Assembly (NCBI RefSeq): GCF_037975245.1
Contig: NC_092577.1
Coordinates: 29,703,898 to 29,767,897 of the forward strand
Length of the DNA: 64,000 nt
Direction: 5' to 3'
Origin: Apostichopus japonicus
Lineage: Eukaryota > Echinodermata > Holothuroidea > Aspidochirotida > Stichopodidae
In this document: positions 23,913-40,165 of the stretch, one piece after another
Layout of the letters: each line of letters opens with the position of its first letter
How positions within the stretch are numbered: position 1 is the stretch's first letter
The notes under the pieces: generated by a model
The model's database searches: none
Seen by the model: only the letters and a program-made list of their open reading frames with translations
What the model was told of the DNA's origin: nothing
Translations under genes and position numbers: made by a program

Positions 23913-23978
23913 CATACGCATGCACAGGTAGCTAGTTTTAAACTTGTTATCTTGAAAGAATATTCCAGGTCAAAATGT

Positions 23979-24488
23979 CTTTTTGATATGTTAAGGAGGA
24001 ACATAATCTAAGCATTCTGGTGAAATTTGCATTCAATTCCTATGTACCGTTTTTGAGATATTGACAGTTGAAGTTGCCACCTTTCGTATACCCAAATGTG
24101 CATTTAGAGCAAACAGGTGTGAAGGTTACTGTTACACACTGATAAATAATGCTTTGTTTTCCTTTAAAATTTAGGTCTAATTTTATACTCCACAATTGGA
24201 TGCATCCATAATGTGAATGTACCATATAGGTATTGGTATCTTATAAACTTCACACCCCCTTTAGACAAACTAGTAACACCATCCAATCTAAGGTCAAATC
24301 AATAGACTGCAAAATAAAGAAAAAAACAAAACATTATTTGTCAGTGTACAATAATAACATCACACCTGTTTGCTTCAAGTTCACTTTTGGTAGAATATCA
24401 GATAATCAGTTAATATCTCAAAAATAGGAATTGAATGCAAATTTCACTAGAATGCTTAGATTATGTCCCTCTGTAACATATCAAAAAG
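23979..24488. mobile_element. Half-kilobase imperfect palindrome (foldback element)
   Basis: Arms of about 230-250 bp: CTTTTTGATATGTTA at the left end is matched by the reverse complement at the right end, then ACATAATCTAAGCATTCT, GTGAAATTTGCATTCAATTC and AGCAAACAGGTGTGA recur inverted. Arms are roughly 80-85% alike by eye, so it is old. The centre lies near 24240. Confidence 0.8.
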
Positions 24489-26060
24489 AAATTGTGACAT
24501 GGACTATTCAGTAGATTGCGGCTTTCGAATATTTTTTTTAAAAGCTTTGTATAAGGCAAAGCAACTTTTACTTTTAAACCCTGGTGATTCTTCACTCCTT
24601 TTTTAAGTTGGATTTCTCACATTAGACCTGCAGGGGATGTAGTTTTTTCTTATTTTTTTTTAAATTATTTATTCCAGTATAAATATAATTTAATAAATAG
24701 GATAAGAAGTACATAAAGGAAACATATAATTACAGTAATTAGTTAGAGGACAAATTTGCAAATATTAAAGTATACTAAAGATATCAATTTTGAATATTGA
24801 ATATTAAAATACTTCAGATGATTATAACAAGGGTTCTAAAACTCCATTATGGGTAAATAGTGTAAATGAAGGAATTTCTAAAAAGTTTGATTCTAAAACT
24901 TGAAGTGAATTGAGGAATTTTCTTAAATTGTATTTTGTATTATTGCACTGCAGAGAGGTTATAGTTCACAATGTAAAGAGGGTGATCTTCGCATGCAAGT
25001 ATATTTTTGGCAAGTCTAACAAATATCTATTTTTAGTTCATTAGTCATTGGTTTATACTACAAAAGAGCGTTATGCATCATTGGACGTGTGTGCATCTAA
25101 TTTCCAAGTTGACGGAATGTCACCTTTATTTGAACTTATACTTATATAAACAGGTTCATTACGATACAAAGAACAATGGTGTGAGGCTTTAGTGTTTTAT
25201 CTTAGATAAATCCTAGCTGCTATTGTTGCTCGAAGCTAATGGGTACTAGCAATCGATAATATCGTTCCAGGTGGTCCAAGTTATTGTTTCCTAGCAATAC
25301 GCTGGTATGTATTATATACAATGATTGTTAGACTATATATGTTAGCTTTGCAAAATACCATTCTGCGATATTGTGTTTGTTTGCCCCACAAAATATGACC
25401 GATTGCCGCTGAAATTATGCCTTATATGGAGTTTTACAGCAGGGTCAGAAGAGTTTATAGAGTAACTAGAATGAGTTGGCATTTAAAAAAGAAAAAGAAA
25501 AGAGAATTGATATTTCAATCCATTAGCATACTTTCTTCCGAAGAAGATCGTGTTAATACATCAAAACTTAAATTCTCTTCAATTTCTGCAATAGTATTTT
25601 ATACTAATCGGCTTTCCATAGAAGGGGTGGGGTCGCTGCTAAGTGAAAAAACCTTTATTAAACATGCGAAGCAAACATGTACATGGCAGTTTTTAGTTCG
25701 ATTTCAGATATCCATAGGTGAACGATCTTATACTTCTTTGATTTTATTTTCATAGAATAAATTATTCAGATATATACGAGATTCATTTGAAATTGATTTC
25801 GTTATTAGAAGTTACGTATCATATCATCACGATTGTGTTTATATAGAGAAAAGTCACGGCTCGACCAAGAAATCCTACTCAAATAGCACAAAGTAGACAC
25901 GCTTTATACACCCTCGGACATCCAAGATATAACTTATCACCATAGCAACGCAGTTGTTTTAACAATTTTGGTCATTGTGATCCATTATGGTTCATAAAAT
26001 ATGTATTCTTATGTTTACCATCAACTATGAGGTATATTATAGGTAATTACAGGCCAAAAA
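24489..26060. other. Intergenic, nothing recognised
   Basis: AT-rich; a 112-codon frame at 25417-25755 (Lys/Ser-rich) has no supporting domain or splice context. Confidence 0.5.
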
Positions 26061-26064
26061 AAGT

Positions 26065-26415
26065 TCAGTGTGCGTTCGGTGTTTGTTCAGTGTGTGTTCG
26101 TTGTGTGATCGATGTGCGTTCGGTGTGCGTTCGGTGTGCGTTCGGTGTGTATTCAGTGTGCGTTCGGTGTGTTTTCAGTGTGCGTTCGGTGTTTGTTCAG
26201 TGTGTGTTCGGTGTGTATTCAGTGTGCGTTCGGTGTGTTTTCAGTGTGCGTTCGGTGTTTGTTCAGTGTGTGTTCGGTGTGTATTCAGTGTGTGTTCGGT
26301 GTGCGTTCAGTGTGTATTCAGTGTGTGTTCGGTGTTTGTTCAGTGTGCGGTCAATGTGTGTTCAATTAGGGTTCAATGTGTGTTCAGTGTGTGTTCAGTG
26401 TGCGTTCAGTGTGTA
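26065..26415 (+). repeat. Minisatellite, 10-bp unit in a 60-bp higher-order repeat
   Basis: Monomers GTGCGTTCG(G), GTGTATTCA and GTGTTTTCA alternate, and blocks of six repeat with a 60-bp period between about 26140 and 26300. Cys/Val-rich open frames in all phases result from the repeat. Related words (CAGTGTGCGGTCAATGTG) recur at 27411-27435. Confidence 0.88.
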
Positions 26416-28316
26416 AGATGGTCAGCTCTTACATAAAGTTTTCTTTTGTACCATAGTTTTACTTGTTTATCTGTACTGTACAGTGCTCACTGTATAGAGG
26501 GCTATGCATTTGTACAGTGTGTGTATTTGTATGTTGCTTGTGGTGGTAAAAGGAGGGGGATTAAGATCTCTCCTTCTGGGTTGCTAAGCAACTATCTTTG
26601 TTCTTCCTGGAAATTAGCCCTCACAGGAAATGGGGTCTGAGTATACTGTATATATTATAGGAACAAAGGAGTTTTGTGAGGGTATAGGGAGTCAGGCAGT
26701 TGGCCACAAGTATTGGAGCAAGACAGTTGCAAAAGAGAAGATATATATAGTTTTAATTGCTGGATAGTTTGTTTTAAACCTTAATTTACAAATCAAGTTA
26801 CTGTAGTCCTTATTATTTTATGGAAGGAGTCATATTCTACTGACAGTCTGGGACATTATTTACTATAAAGAATATTATTTACTTAAGAGGATATAATTTT
26901 ACCATAAAGGATATTCCGGGACACCACTTGTTATAACTGACATTATTTTACCACAAAGGATATACACATTATTTTACTGGAGGATAGCCTGGGACTCTAT
27001 TGCTTATTAATTAAAGGATACTATTTTGTTGGGATCAGACATTCATTATACCATTATCTGTTCAACTCTATACTGAAGTCTTGGAATATCTGATGTCGTG
27101 GAAGACCTGTATCTGATGTCACCAGCACGCCAACTCACCAGAACGGATTTATAAATTAAGTGTATTTACTTTACTTTTGGGTGCGCACCTCACTACTGTA
27201 AGTTGTTTTATTTAATTCTTTGACTGGGCCCAGATCAGCTGTACTGTATATTGCTTGTTATTCATAATTATAATTTCTTTTGATCCAATCCAGTTGAGTT
27301 TTCTATTTTTTTTTATGTGTCTTGCTCTGTGTTTGGTCTTCACACCAAACCCAGAGTTCTCTGATCAAGAAAAACATTTATTTTCAGTGGCAAACATCCT
27401 TACAAGTGTATGCTCAGTGTGCGGTCAATGTGGGCTCAATTGTGTAAAATCAATCCACCAATCAAACCGAAGGTAGTTGATATGTTTGTACATTTGCATA
27501 AGAAGCAATAGATGGTTGAGATTCATAATTTACATTACAGAAGCAATTGCCACGTAATTAATTCAAGTAATCAGTACATTTCATTTTATGTGAATTGTTT
27601 ACATTATTATTAGCATCAACAACTATTTTTTTTATATGTTGTAGACAGTTCAAAACTATTGCTATCTGTCCAAGTTTTTTTTCCAAGAAACTTTTATTTT
27701 TTGTTGTTGAGAAAACATCCCTTTAAACAGCTGAGGTTCATCTATTCAAGTGACTGAAATGTCATCAAAGTGTGTTCTGTGACTTCTGTTATAATATGAA
27801 ATAAAAAAAGACTCGGCTTTGTAGAGTTATTATTAAGTTATTAATTCTTTAAACAATGGATTTTAACATTAACATTCGAAGTGTTGCAAACATTTCTCAT
27901 TATTACCCAGAATGAACATCTATATAACTGAAAATGTAAGGTTCTCACATCTTTTAGGTCATCTTTTGGGTCTTTTTTTGTTTTTGTTTTACTTTTGACA
28001 GGATAAACTTATAGACTCAGAGCCTTATGTATATCCGTGCTCTATAACGCCAGCCTAAACTTACCGGGATTCCATGATCTACACGAAAAGAGAAAATCAT
28101 TCGCATTGACGCCATCATTGCGATTATACAAATAATCACAGGAAGTCCCTTCCCTGGATTGATCAGTACAATATAACCTTATAAGGTAAATTGGTCCTAA
28201 AATCGGAAGTGACGCCCTCTCCCCGTTATATAAGGACAACATCGCTCTTTTTCTTAATATGGTGGTATTCGCTAATATAGTGTATGTAGCGTGCATTTTC
28301 CAAATCCGTTTATTCT
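26416..28316. other. Unassigned block between two minisatellite remnants
   Basis: 26416-27405 separates the main 10-bp minisatellite from a small remnant of it, as if an unidentified ~1-kb sequence had inserted into the array. The rest is unremarkable, except a weak third copy of the 18.9-kb repeat at 27670-27760. Confidence 0.4.
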
Positions 28317-29350
28317 CTGTCCTAATGCCGCGGTTTGGGCCGCGGAAGCGCTACGGTTGGGAACCGTAGCACAACAGCCGTATTTTTGGTCGCGGATTTA
28401 CACGTTCTACGGTTGCACTGAGGTGTGGCTACGGCCTCTACGGAAGAGTAACGGATGTAGTGAGGAAATGCTACGGAATGGCTGCAGAATGTCACGGTTA
28501 TGTGACAGTCTCACAACGGTTGTGCTACGGCATCAACGGAAGCGCTACGGGCAAGCTACGGGCACGCTACGGTGGCTACGGATGAGCTACGGTCACATGG
28601 TCTATGGGATGATGATAGGACATTTATTCCACTTGTATAGATACTATTATAGGCACAGTCACTTAGGTCTACGTTGTTGTTATTCACACCTACACATTCA
28701 CCCCACGAAGCCAAATCTACATCATGTCCCGGAACCTTTCGTTTTGGCTGACATCATTGTGTAGTGCGCCGAGTCTCCGCGTGGAAAGGCGATTGACTAG
28801 CTATTTAATACAGGCAATGTCATGTTGGCAACGTGGTAGCATGCAAAAACATGTGTGCAGTGTGTAAGACCGTAGCATAACCGTACTGTAGATACCGTGG
28901 TACAACCGTAGCATATCCGAAACATATCAGAAACAGCCGCAGCGTACCTGTAGTATAACCACAGTCCGCAGGTACCAAGACACTGTCGTAGCATATCCGT
29001 GGTATATTCGTAGCACATCCGTGGTACGACTGTAGCATATCAGTAGCTTGCCCGTAGTGCATTCCTGGCTACGGTCAATGGCGGAAATGCTACGGTTGTG
29101 CTACGGTCGCCACGATTGTGATAAGGCAAGCTACGGTTGGGCTACGGTTGCCCGCGGCAAGCGGTGGAAGAAATTTAAGTTTTGAACATTTCAAAATTCG
29201 GGCTGCGCCGGGAAGAAACGAGGCTACGGAAGCGCTACGGTCCACCACGGACTATCACGGTTTTGCTACGGGTTCGTTACGGATGTACTACGGATAGTCG
29301 CGGAAGAGAACCGTAACGCATCCGCGGCCCAACCCGCAGAAGTGTGACAG
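28317..29350. mobile_element. Foldback-type element rich in GCTACGG motifs
   Basis: Outer ends CTGTC...GTTTGGGCCGCGGAAGCG (left) and CTGTC...GGTTGGGCCGCGGATGCG (right, read inward) form imperfect ~45-bp inverted repeats. Inside, GCTACGG recurs at least 15 times in blocks of opposite orientation: forward about 28350-28595, reverse 28868-29060, forward 29062-29300. It resembles foldback elements with internally repetitive inverted repeats, such as sea urchin TU elements. No target duplication was found. Confidence 0.65.
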
Positions 29351-32300
29351 GGTCATCAGGAAGTTACGTGAATTACGTTCATATGTTTGTATAAGTGATA
29401 CAGAGGGAATGGGGACGAGGGCTGGAGAGGGGGTGGGAGGACGGGGAGGGGGGAAGGAAGCAGGTAGATGAGACAGCGAGGTGGAATGAGAGTGATTGCA
29501 GAGACAGGAGTTTTAAAACCTTCGTTCTATGATGTCCTCTCCCTCCCTACTCTCCCCACCCCCCCCCCACCCTAGCTGTTTGGCAACTTTCTGCCCCTCT
29601 CCATTTCCTTACACTATGTAAAATGATGATGATTACATCGCAGTTTGCAGGAAAATGACATATGTTCTTGATACCTGGATGAACTTAAAAACAATCACTT
29701 TATAGTTTTTTATTCTTACCTTCCTCCCTTTTTTCCTTCCTATAATAAGCTATTATTTTTTTTCTCTTTCTTGCTTTGTTTTTTGGTATACTATTCAGGA
29801 AGTTGTTCGGTTAATTCTAAGAAAATAACACATGTCGATTACTGAGCTGTCATTTTTTTTAATTCGTAATAAACACTTTTAAATTTAATAAACGTATTTT
29901 GAAATGTGTTGCTAACCATGGGATTCCTTGTATATAGGGTAAAATTTAATAACAATGTAAAAAAGCTCATTATAAATATACTTCAGTATGTTATAATGAT
30001 CTCGTTCACCGCGGGTCCTCGCCATCATAGACATCTCAAATTAATCCCTTAGAAATCTCAAATTTATCCCTAAGAAACATCTTCAAAGTAGAGCGCAACA
30101 GTTGACAATTAGACTCTGTAGATATTAAGTGGTCGACAGTTTCGCGGTTCCCATATTAATTCCATTTTGTAATTATTTGCCAATTTTGATCTTCTCGTGT
30201 TACCCTCTTTTTCTAATCGTCATGCTTTAGGCATAGCTGTGTGTGTGTGTTTTTTTTTTTCTTTCTTGAAGTGTTTTCGGAGGAACGTTTTAACATGATT
30301 TACTAAAAATCTTATCGATTCATGAAGCTAAATAGCATTAAAGGTACACAACATGCATGTACACGATTCTTATGGATTCTTTATCACTTAAATCTGGTAA
30401 AGGTGATGACCATTTCATCTGTTTAAATCCGATGTGTGTGTTTGCATGTCTTTAATATACATGCATGTGTTACAATTACCATGCACCATGTATCTGAGAC
30501 GGAATTACAGACAAAGCAAAATCCTTTGCATAACGATATGACTGGACGAACTGGAGAAGGAATGCGATGCGGATGAAATCAACAATGGTACCCCCCCCTT
30601 AGCCCCCTTAGCCCCCAACCACACAATAGCTGTTGTTCACCATAGTCGCCCGGCCGTCAGCTGTGAGAAACGCACCTCCTGTTTTACCAGTAAAACCATG
30701 CATGTTAATGGTTTAACACGCGTTATCGTTTTACTAACATATGTCGGCTTTAACCCATAAAAACCATGAAAATCTGGAGCAACCTGAAATAATTCAAAGT
30801 TTGTCAGGAATAGAATACACGGCCACATAGTAAAACTATGTAATAATAATAAAATTAATAATGACGATGACGATGACGATAATAATATTGTTAGCAACTA
30901 TAATTTGTTTAATGAATATTCATCGGATGGAATTTAAATATTATAGTTAACTAAGTGACGTTGAATATGAAGTGATGTAAAGATTTGAAACTTTGTAAAA
31001 AGTTGATTTTGTAAACACAAATTTACCAGAAAGTTTTAATTAAACTAATGTTTCTGCGTATTTTATTTTCTCCCTTTTCTGCATGCCTTCTCTTTTAGAA
31101 TTTAGACTACAAAAATGTGTTTTTTTGCTTGACGCTTTAAGGAACAAATTTTGCTAATCTTAACGGAAGTAGAATTATACAGCTGAAAATCCTTAAAATT
31201 CATTTTTTTTGTCTTCCGGTTAATTCCTTCGATGACTTTTTGGATATTGAAAGTGCAATTTAAAACCCTGACCTACTTGTCATTTATTTTTCAGCACTTT
31301 TAATAGTTATAGAAAATTGATATTCGTATAGAGAATGCTTCCGGCGGTTAAACTTTGTTCCCGTTTATCGAAAATAATAAATGATATAATATGTCACTGG
31401 GAGAAATGATTTCCATCGTTACATCAAATAATTACTCAAAATGTCTATTTTCCGACAAACTGAGCAAGATTTTATGACTCTCTGTTCTTTTACGACATTT
31501 TTTCCTTCTGTTCATACCCAACAGACAGACTTATCATACGGGTATGGCAAGCCATGTGGGACAAACACTGCATAATATATCCGCGTATTAATTCGAACAT
31601 ATATGTGTTGTAGCCTACATGTGTAAAGTTTCGCTTTTTGAAGCGATCTCGCGAGCCCGCCAAAACATTTATCGTTGGTATATGTACACAGCAAGAGCGG
31701 AAATGTATTTTTCGTGTATATTCGTGTAGACAATCGGCCGTGACCCATCCATTCCCAATAATACATATACCTGTTCTGCGATACATTAATGAGTAGATTA
31801 GAACAGAAATCGAAAACGAGTTATCAGTCACTTCCATTATTTCCCCCCAAATTGATACAAGTAAATATATGGTCACAAATATACTCTCATTTTAGCAAAA
31901 CTTTAAAGGTGCGGAAGAGGTGAGGTGGTAGAGAGCGGGGGAGGGGTCGGTTTGGCGACGGGGGGGGGGTAAATTATGAGAATCAGTTAAGAAACTCACA
32001 ATATGCAGAATGAAGTTTCATGTCAAACTCGTCAAAACAATAAACAGAAAGCTATACATATTTGGTGAGCAACTACTTTCGTTACATCTTAAACTTCACA
32101 GTATTCGAAAGTCACGTAAGTTATTGCCTCTATTGGCATCAATCCACGCAGATGAGGCACATGTGACACATTTGGCACGAGGTTCAATGGATACAAATCA
32201 ACCGAATTATATGTACAATAACATTCAACGGCAACTACACATATAATATTTAATAAACACACCTTGTTTTTATCAAGTTCAGCATCGTAAATCATCTAAA

Positions 32301-32390
32301 TGTTTTGTCCCGTAAGGAAGGTGGTAATTCCACTGTAGGCAAACTGTATACAAACATATATACATACATACATACAAACATATACATATA

Positions 32391-32391
<1 letters not shown>
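29351..32391. other. Intergenic, nothing recognised
   Basis: AT-rich with a G/C-strand-asymmetric patch at 29400-29600. A 128-codon minus-strand frame at 31490-31876 is not recognisable as a protein. Confidence 0.5.
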
Positions 32392-36141
<3,750 letters not shown>

Positions 36142-36148
36142 GTTGTAC

Positions 36149-36173
36149 CAGGGAGTTCCATAACAACTCCCTG
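36149..36173. mobile_element. Ultrashort palindromic insertion, copy 2 (25 bp)
   Basis: CAGGGAGTT...AACTCCCTG with a 7-nt loop, flanked by exact 7-bp direct repeats GTTGTAC (36142-36148, 36174-36180). Confidence 0.72.
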
Positions 36174-38663
36174 GTTGTACCAACGCAAAGTCTTGAATCT
36201 ATTTTTAGCAACGGCTCATAACTACACCTGCATCTCTGACTGGTTGAATTCAAACTAGTAGGTTTGGGGTACTGTATGCGATTAATTTAAAATGTTGAAT
36301 TTTGTCGTGGATACTTTTCTCATTCTCTGCAAATATCCTTAATTACTCGCCAATTAACGATGTTGGCAGGGAAAAACTTGGCTGATATCTTAGTTTGCTG
36401 TTTTGTGATTGATATATGTAAAAAAACTCGATGGACATGTCAAAAAAGTATTAAAAACGGCGACCAAACGTAAAATGCTGCTTGAAAGTAAATGAGATAT
36501 ATATAATAGCGTGGCGCATAAAGTGTTGGGGTTTAATGAATTAAGTCATGAATATTCAAACATATCTGGATACCCCGCCTCCCCTCAATCTAACTAACAA
36601 ATATATGTTGGTAGTCACACAACAATTTAGTTTCTCTTAACCTTTTAGCAACTTATCAACGATTTTAATCAAACATAGCGGACAATTTTGTGTGACTGGC
36701 AAACATATTAAAATGCTTTGCCATTGGCCGAATCTATTGAGTTTTCGATAATTTCAATGTACGGAGGATTAAAGGAACATTTAAAGGTTAAACCGGAAAT
36801 TTATAATTCCTTTAAACCCTACTGTACTTCATGGTACTACCAGGTCATGGTGAAATCGATGCAATTTCAAGCTTAAAGGATTGAATATTGGTAATAACTG
36901 TCAAGATAAAGTAATTGCTTCTACCAACACCGGATGTAATTCGCGGTTATACATATTTCCGCATGTTAATATAATATCATGTTAATCTGCCTCACGTATG
37001 CCATGGCACGCCATATGTACAGGCATTCCTTCATGGAAATGAGGAACACCGAATCGGAAGACATATTTGTCAAAATAATTGAAGGGCAAAATTATTCATA
37101 ATGAATTATTCATATCCATAATTGCTTCTGGCAAATGTAAGTTCCCTTTCTTCTTTATTTAGGTATTTTATTTCTGTAATTAAATCTTTGCTATTCTTGT
37201 CCCAAAATTGCAAATAACTCAGTTATGTAAATTTCGTTGACTATGCACCGGAAGAACAAGAAACTATATGTATAATGCTTTGTAAACGTATATTGGCCTA
37301 GATTAACGTTCTTAAAGTTGTATATATACTCTGTTGCCATTAAAAGCATATCCCTGTGCATTTAATGACGTTATGCTCAGTCAGTAACAAGGAGAATGTT
37401 ATACAATACACAAACTCTTGTGTGTATTATTTGGAAACATCAATTAAATTTACACCTCTGGGTTAACCATGTTACTGCTGACTCGTTTGATGGAACTCCA
37501 CTTTTGTTGTTTTCAAATGATGCAACCCTCGTATATAATTGCCCAAATAATACTGGATAGAAGCTCGTGGAAGTGACGTCATATGTCGCCACAGCTTGGT
37601 TAATTTCAAATTAGGTTCCTAATTGACTCAATGTTCAGCAGTTACCCTATTTTAAAACTTTTGGTTAGAAACAATCAGCCTGAGCGTATACGTATACCCA
37701 ACATGCGCCAACTGTTTTAGAAGGTACGGTATATAGTGTATATTGCAACTGAAGTCAATGATTTTCAGGCTTCACCGAACACTGGAGATAGCCTACAGTT
37801 AAACTTGTAGACAACTGGATTAAAGGCCAACTAACTCCCCATCCCTGTCGCTCCTTCTCCACGGACCCTAAAACAAAAGGGCAGGTCCGGATTAAGGACA
37901 ACTGATGCCCTAAGCACAGCCCAACAATGGAGGCACCTATGCTCTTCCGTAGACTCAATAATTGCTGAAAGTGAAAAAAAAAGGGTGAAAATTTATAATC
38001 CTTCTTCAGTTGTCTTCCAGTTCAGATCAAAGGCTAGGCCCAGACCCCACAACTATTTTAAATAAAAAAAATACCTTACTTTCGGATTCTACTAAAGTTG
38101 AGTGTGGCAGTGAAAGAGTTAAGGTCATGATAGCTAGTGGAAGAACGATGTGGTGCCCCCCCCCCCCTTTCACTTGGTGCTCTATAAGCACGTGTATATT
38201 AATTTTGCTTTAATGGTTTAAGAAGTATCCCTTTAATTTCAAATGTTTACAGCAAAACGTAAAGTATTTGAACAAATTTGGTTTTCGCTGACACTGAAGC
38301 AAATATGCTGTAGCCTATACTTACTGCGAATTAGCTAACACTATTCAGGTGACGTCACAGGTCACGTAGCAATGGTCATATTTTTCGCCTACATCTTGCA
38401 CATGACATAATCATACTAAACGGCCGCTAAATAATGTACATTTGCTTGGAATCCGTTCACGTCGGTGCAAGGGATAACATGATTTATAGTTACAAGAAGT
38501 GGAAGTCACTTGTTGATAATATATTAAGTGATCAGCAAACTGGGAAAGAGGACATATTTTAAAATCATGGATTATGGATTTCACCTTGCAAAAAATCATA
38601 CCTACTATAGTTAACACAGACAGACACACACAGGTTGTCAGGAATACAAGTTCCGTGTTCTAC

Positions 38664-38675
38664 CATGGAGCCATG
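38664..38675. mobile_element. Ultrashort palindromic insertion, copy 3 (12 bp)
   Basis: CATGGAGCCATG, only 12 bp, flanked by exact 7-bp direct repeats GTTCTAC (38657-38663, 38676-38682). Confidence 0.6.
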
Positions 38676-38829
38676 GTTCTACCAACACTAGAATTATATA
38701 AACCTAACACATACCACACATATACCACTTGCTATACATTCATATGTTCTTATTTACGGCTTGGCTTGCCTATAAAAATAAGGGGGTAATTCTGTGTAAA
38801 TTGTCAGATTCAAAAGCACTCTGTACAAT

Positions 38830-38860
38830 CAGGGAGCTGCTACTCTAACGCAGCTCCCTG
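38830..38860. mobile_element. Ultrashort palindromic insertion, copy 4 (31 bp)
   Basis: CAGGGAGCTG...CAGCTCCCTG with an 11-nt loop, flanked by exact 7-bp direct repeats GTACAAT (38823-38829, 38861-38867). It lies 155 bp from copy 3. Confidence 0.72.
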
Positions 38861-39570
38861 GTACAATCATAACACTTGGCTAATACATGGACAGTTATAC
38901 AAAGCCATTTTATATACGCATTCCATTAAATTCCAATACATTTTCTCAAACAGTACTCCTTATTTTTAAATTATGAGTCATATCTTATTTATATATATAT
39001 TGTAACGCTAACTCAGTCTAAGATTCTGGGGCGTCCAAATATTCCCTGCTGAGGACTGGTGGTGGTATGGAAACAAATGCGGCTTGGATGGTTGTATGTT
39101 AGTAAACGACGAGCCTTAAATCTCGCTATTACATGCAAAAGATATAACACATAGATAAACGAGTAAAGAACAAGTGCTGTGTAGATTTCGCAATCTATTA
39201 CTATAACCAGCCACGGTACAAACAATACATCGGCACGAAGCCCTCTAAAATAGGTAGAAAACATGCACTTAACGATAATGGTCACAAACGAGGTCTCAAT
39301 ACCGAAGTAGAGTCCTATAACGATACGTACAAAAGTGTATAAAAGACGAATACAAGACAGATACAAGTACGACCACAATGGTCGGAGCCAGGGCTACTAC
39401 CGAACCGAACGATTCAGATCGGGAGCGAAGACTGGTCACAAGTCGTGAGGTCTGCTTCAGCTGAGCTGGTGAGCAGACATCACGTGACCTGTAATTATTA
39501 CGTAATGTAGCCTACGACAAATAGAGGGCGACATATATGATGACCAACGGCATCACACTATATATAGGCC

Positions 39571-39726
<156 letters not shown>

Positions 39727-39765
39727 GTTATGGGTTGGAAAATCAAGAACAGTGAAAAAACTTCC

Positions 39766-39837
39766 AGCCTCCACCGGGATTCGAACCCGGGCCTCCCGCT
39801 TTATATGCGGACACCCTTACCGCTAGGCTATGGACGC
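39766..39837 (-). repeat. tRNA-like repeat, second copy, anticodon AUA
   Basis: Minus strand: acceptor GCGTCCA/TGGAGGC (one mismatch), anticodon stem TCCGC/GCGGG with the same ATATAAA loop, perfect 5-bp T stem and B box. It shares upstream ACATACAATCA and downstream GAAGTTTTTTCACT with the 5.84-kb copy and sits between two long (TA)n arrays. It folds better than the first copy. A functional tRNA is not excluded but less likely. Confidence 0.7.
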
Positions 39838-39858
39838 TGATTGTATGTCCAATACTGT

Positions 39859-40072
<214 letters not shown>

Positions 40073-40165
40073 CAAATGTGTACTTTTCATTCCATAAGTG
40101 TGCAAATAAGTAGTACTTCACATAAGTACGGTACTTCACATAAGTGTGTACTTCACATAAGTGTT

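Noticed and set aside
26065-26415. Array of short repeats considered as a CRISPR-like array
   Set aside because: Eukaryotic context, 10-bp units with no unique spacers.
26027-26436. Cys-Val-rich open frames resembling a cysteine-rich protein
   Set aside because: The 10-bp minisatellite lacks stops in three frames; no coding evidence.
28291-28764. 157-residue open frame
   Set aside because: Lies inside the GCTACGG foldback; residues follow the repeated motif.
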